NCBI GenBank assembly: GCA_017792405.1
Contig: CP051231.1
Location: forward strand, 3,170,062 to 3,234,061
Length of the DNA: 64,000 bases
Direction: 5' to 3'
Origin: Oceanicola sp.
GTDB taxonomy: Bacteria > Pseudomonadota > Alphaproteobacteria > Rhodobacterales > Rhodobacteraceae
The translations under genes and the position numbers were made by a program. Shown piece after piece: positions 50,335-58,405 of this stretch (positions within the stretch are counted from its first letter, which is position 1; each line of letters begins with the position of its first letter). Under the pieces are notes generated by a model, which worked only from the letters and a program-made list of their open reading frames with translations, made no database searches and was not told the DNA's origin.

Positions 50335-52412
50335 GGTGCAGATCCCGCAAGGTTAAGGTGGGTAAGCGCGTCTCGCAGGGTCGCCTCCGCGGAATTTTCT
50401 GATGAGAGCTCGACAGGGTTGGAGATCCTGTTCCGGAGCTCTGCAAAACACGCCGCATAACCCTCGAGAAAAACCTGAAAGGCGTCGTCCGAGAGGCCCT
50501 CCCCCCGTGAGCACTGCGCCGGTCGACGCTCCACTCTATCGCGAAGCAACTCATCCGGCGCGGCCAGAAAAACCGCGCGAGCACCCAGACTCTCAAAGGC
50601 TGAAAGGGTGCGTTGCACTGTCTCCGACTCTGGTTTCAATCGCCCTTCCTTCAGGCACATCGCAACCTGAAAGAGCGGACCCTGATCCAGCAGAAGCTGT
50701 GTTGCAGGTCGATTTGCGGTTAGCTTTCCGCGCCGGACCAAATCCAGAAACGCATGCAATTGTGCATGGTTGCGGAAGACCTGCCACCGTTCCTTCCCGC
50801 CATGCGGCCAGCCGCCCTCCGCAAGCGCGCGTGCGATGCCTCTCGCCGCCGCAACGGGATGCCTCCGGTAGGGCAGACCGGTCGCCGCATTGCCGAATTC
50901 GCGCACCAGACCGCGCGTGAGTGTCGACTTGCCCGCCCCCGTGAGGCCCAGCACTTCGACGCGCAGAAAGGGCCGTGCAATCTCTTCCCACGCCCGGCGG
51001 AACACGCGTGCCTTAACCACTTCGGGGCGCAGCTCGCCGGTGTCGAGTACAAGCATGTTCGCCGCGGGCCACTCGGCCCGCCATACTTCGCCGGAACGCG
51101 CCATAAGCGTCGCCCGATCGTCATCGGGGCGGCGCCGGCAGGCAACTTCCGGGTCGAGACGCAGAACGACCAGAAGGTCGGCTGAGACCGTCTTCCGGTA
51201 GAGGCGCTGCTCCCGGGCCGCCAGCCAGCGGCGGAGTGGGGTGTGCGCATCCTCGATCCGGGGCCCATCCATCTTGGTGATTTCCAGCCGATAGAGGCGG
51301 TCGAGGATCACGATACGCCCGGCCGCCCGCGCTCGCTCCGCCCGGCGAGAGACACTGCGGCGATCATAGGCCAGCGCAAGGCTTCGAAAGTCTTCCGCGA
51401 GCACCGACTGGCCCGCTGCTCTCAGGAGTTTACTCCATGCGGCGAGGCATAGTCCCAGCAGAGATCGCCCCGGCCGCCCAAAGTGCAGGCTCTCCACGGC
51501 GAGGTGTCGTCCAAGCGCTCGAGACAGGGACGCCGAATTGGTGCTCTTGCCGGCGCCATCCCCGCCCAGAAAAGCGATAACTCTCCCACCCTGCCCGGCC
51601 AACTTACGGCCAGAAAAACCGCCGCCAAGCCTCTCGAACCGAGATCGATTGACGCGCCAAAAGCAAGCGAGCAAGGACCGCCACTCGCTTGCATCCCGCA
51701 TTTCCGCGAGCGCCTGTTTAACCTCCCGCGCCGCACAGCGAAGCTGCGCGCCGCGCCCTCGTTCCGCAACTTCGGCCAGCCTTCTAAAGCCATCTAGTGA
51801 GAACGGTAGCCCGGAACTAGCCAAGCTCTCATCAAGCCCCTCCAATGCCCCCTGACGTTTCAACCAATCAAACTCGCGCGCCACACCCGCGCGCGTCTCA
51901 GAGCGATAGAGCGCCCGCAGTTGGCGTACTGGAAACTCCGCCACCTCCCCGGTCGCCGCGGACTTCAGCAGCACGCGGATGACGAAGATCACGAACTCTC
52001 GCTCCGGCCGCGGCAACCAAATCGGCCCCGCGCGGCGACGCCCCTCCAAATACCAATCGACACGCGGCAACGTGTAGTTCTTGTGGTAGTCGTACCCCAG
52101 CGTCAGCCCGAAATGCAGGTGCAGGTGGATCAACTGACCCGCCTCGGCATCCATCGTGAAGTAGTGCAGCATATTGCGCTGCCATCCGTCCTGCTCCGAG
52201 ATGCCCTGCACATAGCCAAGCTGTGAAATCAGCGCCTTGGTCTTAATCAGATCTGTCGGGCGAACCAGCAGATCAAGGTCGTCACGGCCCGAGAGCGCTC
52301 GTTCGATGTTGTTGTTGCTCTTCAAGTGAACGTATCGAATGTCAGCAGTGTCGAGCGTTGCGAGCAGCCGCGAGATTTGCGGCAACACGATATGAACCGC
52401 GCCACTATCCAT
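50331..52412 (-). CDS. Three-part fusion: nucleotidyltransferase-like domain plus two P-loop kinase domains
   Basis: Unusual protein of 693 residues (ATG 52412; a GTG at 52418 adds two). Residues about 1-240 look like a nucleotidyltransferase of the kind found in polysaccharide clusters, with KSNNNIERALSGRDDLDLLV (Asp46, Asp47, Asp49). A first thymidylate-kinase-like P-loop GGDGAGKST is near 283-291 with a DRLYR lid-type Arg motif near 371-375 (VILDRLYRLE), and a second P-loop GLTGAGKSTL near 489-498 with LLLDQGPLFQVAM later. The protein sits between glycosyltransferase and flippase genes. Such kinase-like and transferase-like proteins in capsule loci have no settled function. Both Walker Lys residues are intact, so neither kinase domain looks dead. 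Confidence 0.8.
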   Translation of the reverse strand: MDSGAVHIVLPQISRLLATLDTADIRYVHLKSNNNIERALSGRDDLDLLVRPTDLIKTKALISQLGYVQGISEQDGWQRNMLHYFTMDAEAGQLIHLHLHFGLTLGYDYHKNYTLPRVDWYLEGRRRAGPIWLPRPEREFVIFVIRVLLKSAATGEVAEFPVRQLRALYRSETRAGVAREFDWLKRQGALEGLDESLASSGLPFSLDGFRRLAEVAERGRGAQLRCAAREVKQALAEMRDASEWRSLLACFWRVNRSRFERLGGGFSGRKLAGQGGRVIAFLGGDGAGKSTNSASLSRALGRHLAVESLHFGRPGRSLLGLCLAAWSKLLRAAGQSVLAEDFRSLALAYDRRSVSRRAERARAAGRIVILDRLYRLEITKMDGPRIEDAHTPLRRWLAAREQRLYRKTVSADLLVVLRLDPEVACRRRPDDDRATLMARSGEVWRAEWPAANMLVLDTGELRPEVVKARVFRRAWEEIARPFLRVEVLGLTGAGKSTLTRGLVREFGNAATGLPYRRHPVAAARGIARALAEGGWPHGGKERWQVFRNHAQLHAFLDLVRRGKLTANRPATQLLLDQGPLFQVAMCLKEGRLKPESETVQRTLSAFESLGARAVFLAAPDELLRDRVERRPAQCSRGEGLSDDAFQVFLEGYAACFAELRNRISNPVELSSENSAEATLRDALTHLNLAGSAP

Positions 52413-53514
52413 GCGCACGGTCTTCGGCTTGCACGGTCGGCGGCATGGTTTGGTGGCAAAAGAGTCTCAACGCGCGGACAGCAGTTGCATGGCGATCGCG
52501 GAAGGCAGCATGAACCGTTGCACGATCAAAATCCGCCGGCGTTCGACGCCCGCCAAGCCACTCGCTGAAAGAACTACAAAAATCGGCCTCCGGCGGCACC
52601 AAATGCCCGATCCCTGCGATCTGAGACCTGATCGTTCCGCGATCCCGCGCAACAACCGTGACACCATGCGCCATGGCCTCAAACACGACCATCGGCTCGG
52701 CCTCATTGAGATAGCGCGTCGCGAAGACGAAAATATCGATCCCCTCGAAAAACGAAGATTTTGCAGCACCGTAAACCGGCCGGAGCAAGCGTGCGCGACC
52801 TTCAGAAACAGCCGGATGCGCCCTCAGTACCCGCGCAAAGTCTTCGTCAGCGACGGGCCCCGCCAAGTCGGCCTCAACCGAAATGCCCATTGCATGAAGG
52901 TGCTCCACAAGATCCAGAAGCGTCACCGCGCCCTTCTCCGCAGAGAGGTTGGATAGCAATCCAAGCCGGAGCCGCGCGCCTTCCCGCGGCACCGCAACAA
53001 CGCCGGTCGCAGGTGAAACGAAGGCCGCGTTGCTGATCACACTGGCCCGTGCCGTTGGCCCATAGCGCGCCTCAAACGCGGCGCGCATGTCGCTTGACAG
53101 GAACACGTGGCGCATCTGGTCCAGCGGCGGTCGTGTGAGCCGCCACATCAGGCGAGAAGGGGCATTGATATAAGCGTAGCTGTGATGGTGGCACGTCACT
53201 TCGTAACCCAAGGCACGCGCGACGCGGGCAAGAGCCAGCGTGAAGAGCAGGCCACGCCCACCTTCACAGGGGATATAGGCTTGCCGCGCACCGCGTAGCC
53301 GAGCCACAACCAAGGCGAACATGGCGATAAGGCACCGCAAGATCCGCGACGCCTCTTGCAGACCGACCCGCGATGATAGGGGCGCCAGGTTGACCCGCTG
53401 TACCTCGCCCTGCTGCTCCAGCACGTCGGCCATGGCCTCGGTAACAGCGCTGAACCCATGCACCGGCGGAGGAAACTGGCCGATCGCCAGAAGAGGCCCG
53501 CTGCGACCGCTCAT
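52405..53514 (-). CDS. GT-B glycosyltransferase, family 4-like
   Basis: Glycosyltransferase of 369 residues from ATG 53514 (MSGRSGPLLAIGQFPPPVHG), whose start overlaps the acetyltransferase stop by ATGA. The N-terminal FPPPVHGFSAVTEAM is the acceptor-side loop; the C-terminal domain has LRLGLLSNLSAEKGAVTLLD, FFEGIDIFVFATRYLNEAEP and MVVFEAMAHGVTVVARDRGT, in which EP...E is the GT4 donor motif. Overlaps the fusion gene by eight bases, so the whole minus-strand block 55795-47421 is likely one transcript. Confidence 0.88.
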   Translation of the reverse strand: MSGRSGPLLAIGQFPPPVHGFSAVTEAMADVLEQQGEVQRVNLAPLSSRVGLQEASRILRCLIAMFALVVARLRGARQAYIPCEGGRGLLFTLALARVARALGYEVTCHHHSYAYINAPSRLMWRLTRPPLDQMRHVFLSSDMRAAFEARYGPTARASVISNAAFVSPATGVVAVPREGARLRLGLLSNLSAEKGAVTLLDLVEHLHAMGISVEADLAGPVADEDFARVLRAHPAVSEGRARLLRPVYGAAKSSFFEGIDIFVFATRYLNEAEPMVVFEAMAHGVTVVARDRGTIRSQIAGIGHLVPPEADFCSSFSEWLGGRRTPADFDRATVHAAFRDRHATAVRALRLFCHQTMPPTVQAEDRAHG

Positions 53515-54095
53515 CCGCCCGTTCCCCCAGCCTCGGGCCGCTGCCGAACCCACCGAGCAGGTTGCCCTGCATAGATGCCGCCGCCCTCCAGCGGCGTCAG
53601 CACCAGTGACCGTGCGCCAATGACCGCACCATCGCCGACGCTCACCCCGGGGCCGACAAAAGCGCCCGCCGCAATCCAGACTTCCGAACCAATTTCGACC
53701 GGTGCGTTGGCGTAGGCAAAGTCCAAGCGCGCGAGCTCATGCGAGCCAGTGCAGATGTAGCAATCCTGCGAAATGCACGCGTTGTCGCCAACCGTTATGC
53801 TCTCCAGCGAGTAAAGCTCCGCCCGGTCCCCGATCCAGCAGTTGGTGCCAAGGCTAACCTTCCAAGGATAGGTCACCCGCGCCGAGGGGCGTATGAGGCA
53901 ACCCTTCCCGACCGTCGCGCCGAAAGCCCGCCACCAAAAGGCGCGCCAGCCGTACATGAACTGGGGAGAGCATTGCACCAGCACGGCCTGAACCAGCCAC
54001 CAGAGCTGCACGACGAATGCCGATCGGCCACGCGAGCCGGGGGGCAGGCGAAAGCTGCCAAGATCCTGATACCGCGCCAAGACGTACCGTTCCAA
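53511..54095 (-). CDS. Left-handed beta-helix acetyltransferase (WcaF-like)
   Basis: Putative O-acetyltransferase of 194 residues for the polysaccharide. Start appears to be TTG 54095 because a stop codon lies immediately upstream in frame and no ATG occurs before the conserved region. RYQDLGSFRLPPGSRGRSAF, QLWWLVQAVLVQCSPQFMYG and WRAFGATVGKGCLIRPSA match WcaF across its full length; hexapeptide repeats follow (CWIGDRAELYSLESITVGDN, ACISQDCYICTGSHELARLD). The catalytic His is in GSHE. A 93-base gap separates it from the next acetyltransferase gene upstream. Confidence 0.87.
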   Translation of the reverse strand: MERYVLARYQDLGSFRLPPGSRGRSAFVVQLWWLVQAVLVQCSPQFMYGWRAFWWRAFGATVGKGCLIRPSARVTYPWKVSLGTNCWIGDRAELYSLESITVGDNACISQDCYICTGSHELARLDFAYANAPVEIGSEVWIAAGAFVGPGVSVGDGAVIGARSLVLTPLEGGGIYAGQPARWVRQRPEAGGTGG

Positions 54096-54188
54096 TCATC
54101 CCAGTCCGGACACTCGCCATCAGGTTGTGCCCAGACTTCTTTGGTAGTCCCATCAAACGCTTCGGGCAAGTGCGACGGCCTTGACCCG

Positions 54189-54734
54189 TCAGGCCTTGTC
54201 GACCCGCAAATCGGCATCTTCCATACGGCCTTTCCACCCTTGCGCCCGCTCGCTGAGCCGCCCGACGACCTGTGCAGGGTTTCCGGCAACGATGCTATCA
54301 GGCTCAACCGTGCCGCGAACCACGGAACCCGCCGCCACAACCACATCATCCCCGATCACCGTGCCCGGAAGCAGGGTCGCCCCCATCCCGACAAAGACAT
54401 TGTCGCCGAGCGTGATGGGCCGGATGAAGGCAATGTCCGTCTCCGGCGCCTCGCCGATCGCCCGCAAACCAGCGGTAAGCGAATAGTCATGCGTCAACAG
54501 AATGACCCGCTGCGAGATTACGACCCGGTCTCCAAACGTGATCCGATCGAAATCGTCGAACTTGGCGTCGAGCGCGATATAGCGAGGGCAGCCGGCCATC
54601 CGTACGCCCATGGTGCGGAGCAGCGACAAGTAGGCCCGCATGCAAAGCCGCGCCGAGATCGGCTCAATGGCGCGGAGCAAGAACCGGGCCGCGTGAAAGA
54701 TCAGGCGCGAAAGTGAGCGGCGAAGTGAGATCAT
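54189..54734 (-). CDS. Hexapeptide-repeat acyltransferase
   Basis: Acyltransferase of 181 residues from ATG 54734, overlapping the glycosyltransferase stop by ATGA. An amphipathic/hydrophobic N-terminus (LSRLIFHAARFLLRAIEPIS) precedes the beta-helix: YIALDAKFDDFDRITFGDRV, VISQRVILLTHDYSLTAGLR with the catalytic His, and LGDNVFVGMGATLLPGTVIG, DDVVVAAGSVVRGTVEPDSI. It is the maltose-acetyltransferase/Wbb-type family. A second acetylating enzyme in the same transcript as the WcaF-like one suggests a heavily O-acetylated polymer. Confidence 0.88.
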   Translation of the reverse strand: MISLRRSLSRLIFHAARFLLRAIEPISARLCMRAYLSLLRTMGVRMAGCPRYIALDAKFDDFDRITFGDRVVISQRVILLTHDYSLTAGLRAIGEAPETDIAFIRPITLGDNVFVGMGATLLPGTVIGDDVVVAAGSVVRGTVEPDSIVAGNPAQVVGRLSERAQGWKGRMEDADLRVDKA

Positions 54735-55795
54735 CCTGCGACCTCCATGAAATGCCGTTTGTAGCAATCCGCTACGGCCACTGCGGTGAAGGCTGCGACC
54801 TTGGCCTGCGCAAATGCCATGGGCGACCTATGTTCCACCGCTAGAGCCTCACCGATGACCCGAGCGACCTCCGACGGCGCAGCGTCGGGAGCCACATAGA
54901 ACGGGTACTCAGGACCAAGGAGAGCCACGTGCCCAACGATCCGAGAAGCGACGATAAGGTTGCCGAGGCTGATGTTCTCGATCAACGCGTTAGGCGTGCC
55001 TTCGTGCCTGCTGAGCGTCACGTAGACGGGGTCGCGCTGGTATATCGGCAATATGTCAGGCTGGTGCGCTTCCAGGTCCACGCGCCCCGCGCCGCCAGCC
55101 TGCTCGACGATTTCCGACACCGCCTCACGCTCGCTTCCGTCGCCCAGAATGCGAAAGCGGGCCGGGCTGCCCTGCGCGGCAATAGCGAACGCCTGAGCAA
55201 GCCGGCGCACATTTTTTTGCGGCTCAAGACGGCCGGCGAACACGACCTCACGCTCCGACGTGCCAGCAGAGTTGGCGGTCAGCCCAGCAGCAAGGTTGAT
55301 GTTCGGCACCACGTGCAGCGCCGCAGCTTCGATGCCATTTGCGCGCCAGTACCGGCGCCCGGCCTCGGAGTTGCACAGGATGCGCCGCGCCCGACGCGCC
55401 AACCTGCGCCGCAGGCGATAACGCCAGTTCGACGGGTAGTGGCTATCACGCTCCGTCATGACCCATGGCACGTGCCGGCCAGTTGCGCCAAGCAGTAACG
55501 TGCTCAGGGCAGCAAGCACATCGCTCCCGTGAAGCCAACTACACACCACGTCCGGCTGTAACTCTCTCAATCGCCGCGCCATGCGGAAGATGTTGCGGGG
55601 ATCATAGACTGAGCCGCCGGAGAGCCGCACGGCTCTAATCCTGTCTTGCCTCAGGGCCGCAAAATTCTCGCCCTCCTGAAAGTAGATCAGCTGCACTTCG
55701 ATGTCGGGGTCGAGGGCCAGTGCGTTCATCAGGGCGACGCATTGCTTTTGCGCGCCGCCCTGACCGAAGCTGCTTATGGCAAAGCACAGGCGCAT
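54731..55795 (-). CDS. GT4-type glycosyltransferase
   Basis: Glycosyltransferase of 354 residues. I choose ATG 55795 (MRLCFAISSFGQGGAQKQCV), since the GQGGAQ acceptor loop must lie near the N-terminus; a GTG at 55804 is an alternative. Other features are VVCSWLHGSDVLAALSTLLL, LCNSEAGRRYWRANGI, EVVFAGRLEPQKNVRRLAQA, FRILGDGSEREAVSEIVEQA and VYVTLSRHEGTPNALIENIS, the GT4 donor-site motif. First gene of the minus-strand exopolysaccharide block; 173 bases upstream lies the stop of the spike-like gene, with no obvious promoter seen. Confidence 0.9.
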   Translation of the reverse strand: MRLCFAISSFGQGGAQKQCVALMNALALDPDIEVQLIYFQEGENFAALRQDRIRAVRLSGGSVYDPRNIFRMARRLRELQPDVVCSWLHGSDVLAALSTLLLGATGRHVPWVMTERDSHYPSNWRYRLRRRLARRARRILCNSEAGRRYWRANGIEAAALHVVPNINLAAGLTANSAGTSEREVVFAGRLEPQKNVRRLAQAFAIAAQGSPARFRILGDGSEREAVSEIVEQAGGAGRVDLEAHQPDILPIYQRDPVYVTLSRHEGTPNALIENISLGNLIVASRIVGHVALLGPEYPFYVAPDAAPSEVARVIGEALAVEHRSPMAFAQAKVAAFTAVAVADCYKRHFMEVAG

Positions 55796-55968
55796 TCCGT
55801 CCACGATCCCGGCAGGTCGGACCCCGCCTTCTGCGCCCGCAAGTGTTCGGCAGGCGATGAATTTCATCTCTGGGTAGTGAGCGTGTTTTGCGGAACAAAG
55901 GCAAGCGTCGTGCAAATCGGCTTCATCCGAGCCGCGCCGAAAACATCCGGTGCGGTTCAGCGAAACAC

Positions 55969-57915
55969 TCACACGATCTGACTGAAACTCACGTCATCGA
56001 AGGCCACATTGCCCCCGGCGCTGCCCACTCCAACGCCAAACAGCGTCCGGTCTGCCCAAGCCGCGCAACTCACGCCCTCAAGCCCCGGCACCGCCGTTCC
56101 ATTGCGCAGGACGGTCACCGCTTGCCCCACCAGTTCCACGCGGACCGTATCGCCATCAGCCCAAGCCCCACCCGTTCCGGCAGCGATCACCGTCTTTGCG
56201 TTCGCAACGATGGATTGCAGCTCGATCTGGCCGCCCTGAACAGTCAGCCGCAACAGGTTCGTCTGGTTCGTGGCCCGCAGCGCAATATAGCCGCCGATTA
56301 CGAGGCTGCCCGAGACTGTCACCTCAAAGGCTCCATCCGGCGCGCCCGCCTCCGCCACGAGGTAATGCGAGCCGCCCCCCACGGTAGTATTCGCCAGCTT
56401 GTTCCCGGCAATCAGCCACGCCCCGCCGCTACCAAGCGCCTGCCACGTCTTCGGCACTGCGCCTTCGGTCTCGACCGGCGGGCCATCCGCCCGCGTGAAA
56501 CTGTCGGTGAAGCCAAGATCCTCCACGGCCGTCAGGTTGAGTTTCCCGGTAGTCGTCGTGGCCGCAAAGCGATCATCCGGCACGAAACTCGCGCTGAAGC
56601 CATGCTGGCCGCTAGCGATGCCTGCGATCACCGTGCTGGCCAAGCCACCCGCAACAACCGCCGTGGCAACCGGCAGCCCCGCCTCATAGAAGGTCACACT
56701 GCCGGGATGGCCGGTGGAAACCTCCGCCGTCACCGCCACGTCGTTCCCGGTCTTCACGAATGCGCCGGAGGGGCCGGTCAGCGTGAGCGCCACAGCCTCA
56801 CGTGCCGCCATTGCCGCAGCAACCGTGGCCTGCGCCTGACCAATTGAGATCCCTCCCGCAATAGCCCGCGCCAGCGCCTCATGGCCCTGCGCATTCGGAT
56901 GAACGCCTTCCGGCAAGGTCAGTTCGGGGCCGATGACGTTGAGCGTATCCACGAAGGCTCGCCCCGCACTCGCGGCCGCCGCCGCAACCTCCGCATTGAC
57001 CACGGAAAACCCTGGCTGCGCCGGACCACTGACGGCCACGAAAGGCACATCCGACAGCCCCGCAAGCGCACCCTCCACCGCCGCCTGAATGCCGCTTTCC
57101 CCGTCATCATTCCGCGACCCTGCGCAGACCAGCGCCATCACGCCAGAGCCAAGGATCTCCGGCAAGCGCCCGCCGAAGGCATTGGCAGACCCGGCGTTCA
57201 CCCAGCCGGTTCCCCCGACCGCAAAGTTGACGATCCGATCCGCCCCAAGCAGCCGCGCGATGAAATATCCCGCCGTTTCCAACCCACTGGCGCCGCCCAC
57301 GCTATACCCTGCGCCGCGAAAGAAACTGTCCCCCAAAACCCCAACCGGGCGCGCCACGGGCGCGGCGGGCCGGGTCAGCCCCTGCCCCGATGGCACGATC
57401 ACGCCGTTCAGGCTGGAGACGGTCTCCATCTCCAAGGTGATGTGCCGAGCCCGCGCCGTCGGAAAAGCAACCCGCACATAATGGATCGCGTTGGGCGTGG
57501 TCGCGTGCCGCTCGAGGTGCAGGCTGTGCAACTTGCCGTCCACCACCACCCGCAGCCCAAGGTCGTAACCCGAAGCCGGCACATAAACCTTTGCCTCGAA
57601 CACATCGTTCGACGCATCGGTGACAAACTCGAGGTTGCAATAATAAGTGATCCCAAGCGTGGACAGCCCCGCCGCGATCCGCCCTGAGCCGGTCTTTCGC
57701 ACGTCGAGGCACCCATCGTAGCGATAGTGCGGATCGCCGTGAAAATCGGCTGAGCAATCCACCAGCGTCCCGGCAAGCGTTTGCGCGGTGCCTATGCTGA
57801 TTGTGGGCACATCCCCCGGCGCGAGATTGGCGAGCAGGCCCTCGAGTGAAAGGGACCGCCCCTGCCGCAAGCGCAGGCTCGGCGTCTGTGTGAGATCAAG
57901 GGTGAATCCGGTCAT
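55969..57915 (-). CDS. GTA head-spike fibre-like protein with SGNH hydrolase domain (GhsB-like)
   Basis: Protein of 648 residues from ATG 57915, three bases after the spike-base gene. Residues about 1-170 are a beta-rich region. An SGNH/GDSL hydrolase domain covers about 185-360: block I VGVLGDSFFRG (Ser197), block II NFAVGGTGW (Gly235), block III CAGSRNDD (Asn269) and block V PEGVHPN (His339, with Glu in place of the usual Asp). An Ig-like domain (about 370-470) and a concanavalin/LamG-like C-terminus (FTDSFTRADGPP onward) follow. No signal peptide. Rhodobacter capsulatus rcc01080 (ghsB), encoded just after rcc01079, builds the GTA head spike; this pair has the same order. The esterase idea is inference. 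Confidence 0.75.
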   Translation of the reverse strand: MTGFTLDLTQTPSLRLRQGRSLSLEGLLANLAPGDVPTISIGTAQTLAGTLVDCSADFHGDPHYRYDGCLDVRKTGSGRIAAGLSTLGITYYCNLEFVTDASNDVFEAKVYVPASGYDLGLRVVVDGKLHSLHLERHATTPNAIHYVRVAFPTARARHITLEMETVSSLNGVIVPSGQGLTRPAAPVARPVGVLGDSFFRGAGYSVGGASGLETAGYFIARLLGADRIVNFAVGGTGWVNAGSANAFGGRLPEILGSGVMALVCAGSRNDDGESGIQAAVEGALAGLSDVPFVAVSGPAQPGFSVVNAEVAAAAASAGRAFVDTLNVIGPELTLPEGVHPNAQGHEALARAIAGGISIGQAQATVAAAMAAREAVALTLTGPSGAFVKTGNDVAVTAEVSTGHPGSVTFYEAGLPVATAVVAGGLASTVIAGIASGQHGFSASFVPDDRFAATTTTGKLNLTAVEDLGFTDSFTRADGPPVETEGAVPKTWQALGSGGAWLIAGNKLANTTVGGGSHYLVAEAGAPDGAFEVTVSGSLVIGGYIALRATNQTNLLRLTVQGGQIELQSIVANAKTVIAAGTGGAWADGDTVRVELVGQAVTVLRNGTAVPGLEGVSCAAWADRTLFGVGVGSAGGNVAFDDVSFSQIV

Positions 57916-57917
57916 GC

Positions 57918-58181
57918 TCAGACCACGAAGCCATGAATGCCCGTCGCAGTGGTCCCCGTGGCCTGCACCCGCCGCACGCCCACCGGCAACATCGACTGGT
58001 CGGCCACTGCAACTGTCCGCATCGCTCCGGCCTGCGTGACGATCACGAGGTCTCCACCGGCCTCGATGTAAAGCGCCACGCAGACCGCGGGCAGGTTGGT
58101 GCTGTCCGACGGTGTGACCGGAATGATATCGGTCGCGGGGCCGGAGAGGCTGGGCGTGCGGTTCTTGAACGGATCGTGCAT
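57918..58181 (-). CDS. ghsA: GTA spike base protein, Rcc01079 family (GhsA-like)
   Basis: Small protein of 87 residues from ATG 58181 after GGGAG. The sequence begins MHDPFKNRTPSLSGPATDII, continues PVTPSDSTNLPAVCVALYIE and ends SMLPVGVRRVQATGTTATGI plus HGFVV. I recognise this as the spike-base family of the Rhodobacter gene transfer agent (Rcc01079, GhsA), which anchors the spike to the capsid. No other GTA structural gene is in the window. In R. capsulatus the spikes help particles bind the capsule of recipient cells. Confidence 0.82.
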   Translation of the reverse strand: MHDPFKNRTPSLSGPATDIIPVTPSDSTNLPAVCVALYIEAGGDLVIVTQAGAMRTVAVADQSMLPVGVRRVQATGTTATGIHGFVV

Positions 58182-58234
58182 GGAAGCGGGCTCCCTGTGG
58201 TTGAAACTGCGGAAATCGTCGCGCCGGTTCGCGC

Positions 58235-58256
58235 CGGTCGGAATTCGTTCCGGCCG
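58235..58256 (-). promoter_or_regulatory. Long stem-loop in divergent spike/SapC spacer
   Basis: CGGTCGGAA (58235-58243) pairs with TTCCGGCCG (58248-58256), nine pairs including one G-U, closed by a TTCG tetraloop. It lies 54 bases upstream of the spike-base start, in the probable leader of that transcript or at the end of an upstream message. No T-run. No CtrA-type site is visible in this 224-base spacer. Confidence 0.45.
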
Positions 58257-58405
58257 ACCCTAAGCGAGCTTCCTTTACGAATGCTGAGACCACCGAACGG
58301 CGGGCCGCACCTTCCGCCGCGCCGGCCAAACCCCGCCTTTCCCTTGCAACCACCCCCTCAGCCGTTACACCAAGGGCCAGCATGACAGGTGAGGAGAGCA
58401 GACCG

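Noticed and set aside
55969..57915. Secreted exopolysaccharide-modifying esterase
   Set aside because: No signal peptide, and the gene is directly coupled to a GTA spike-base gene; a particle component fits better, though an esterase activity remains possible.
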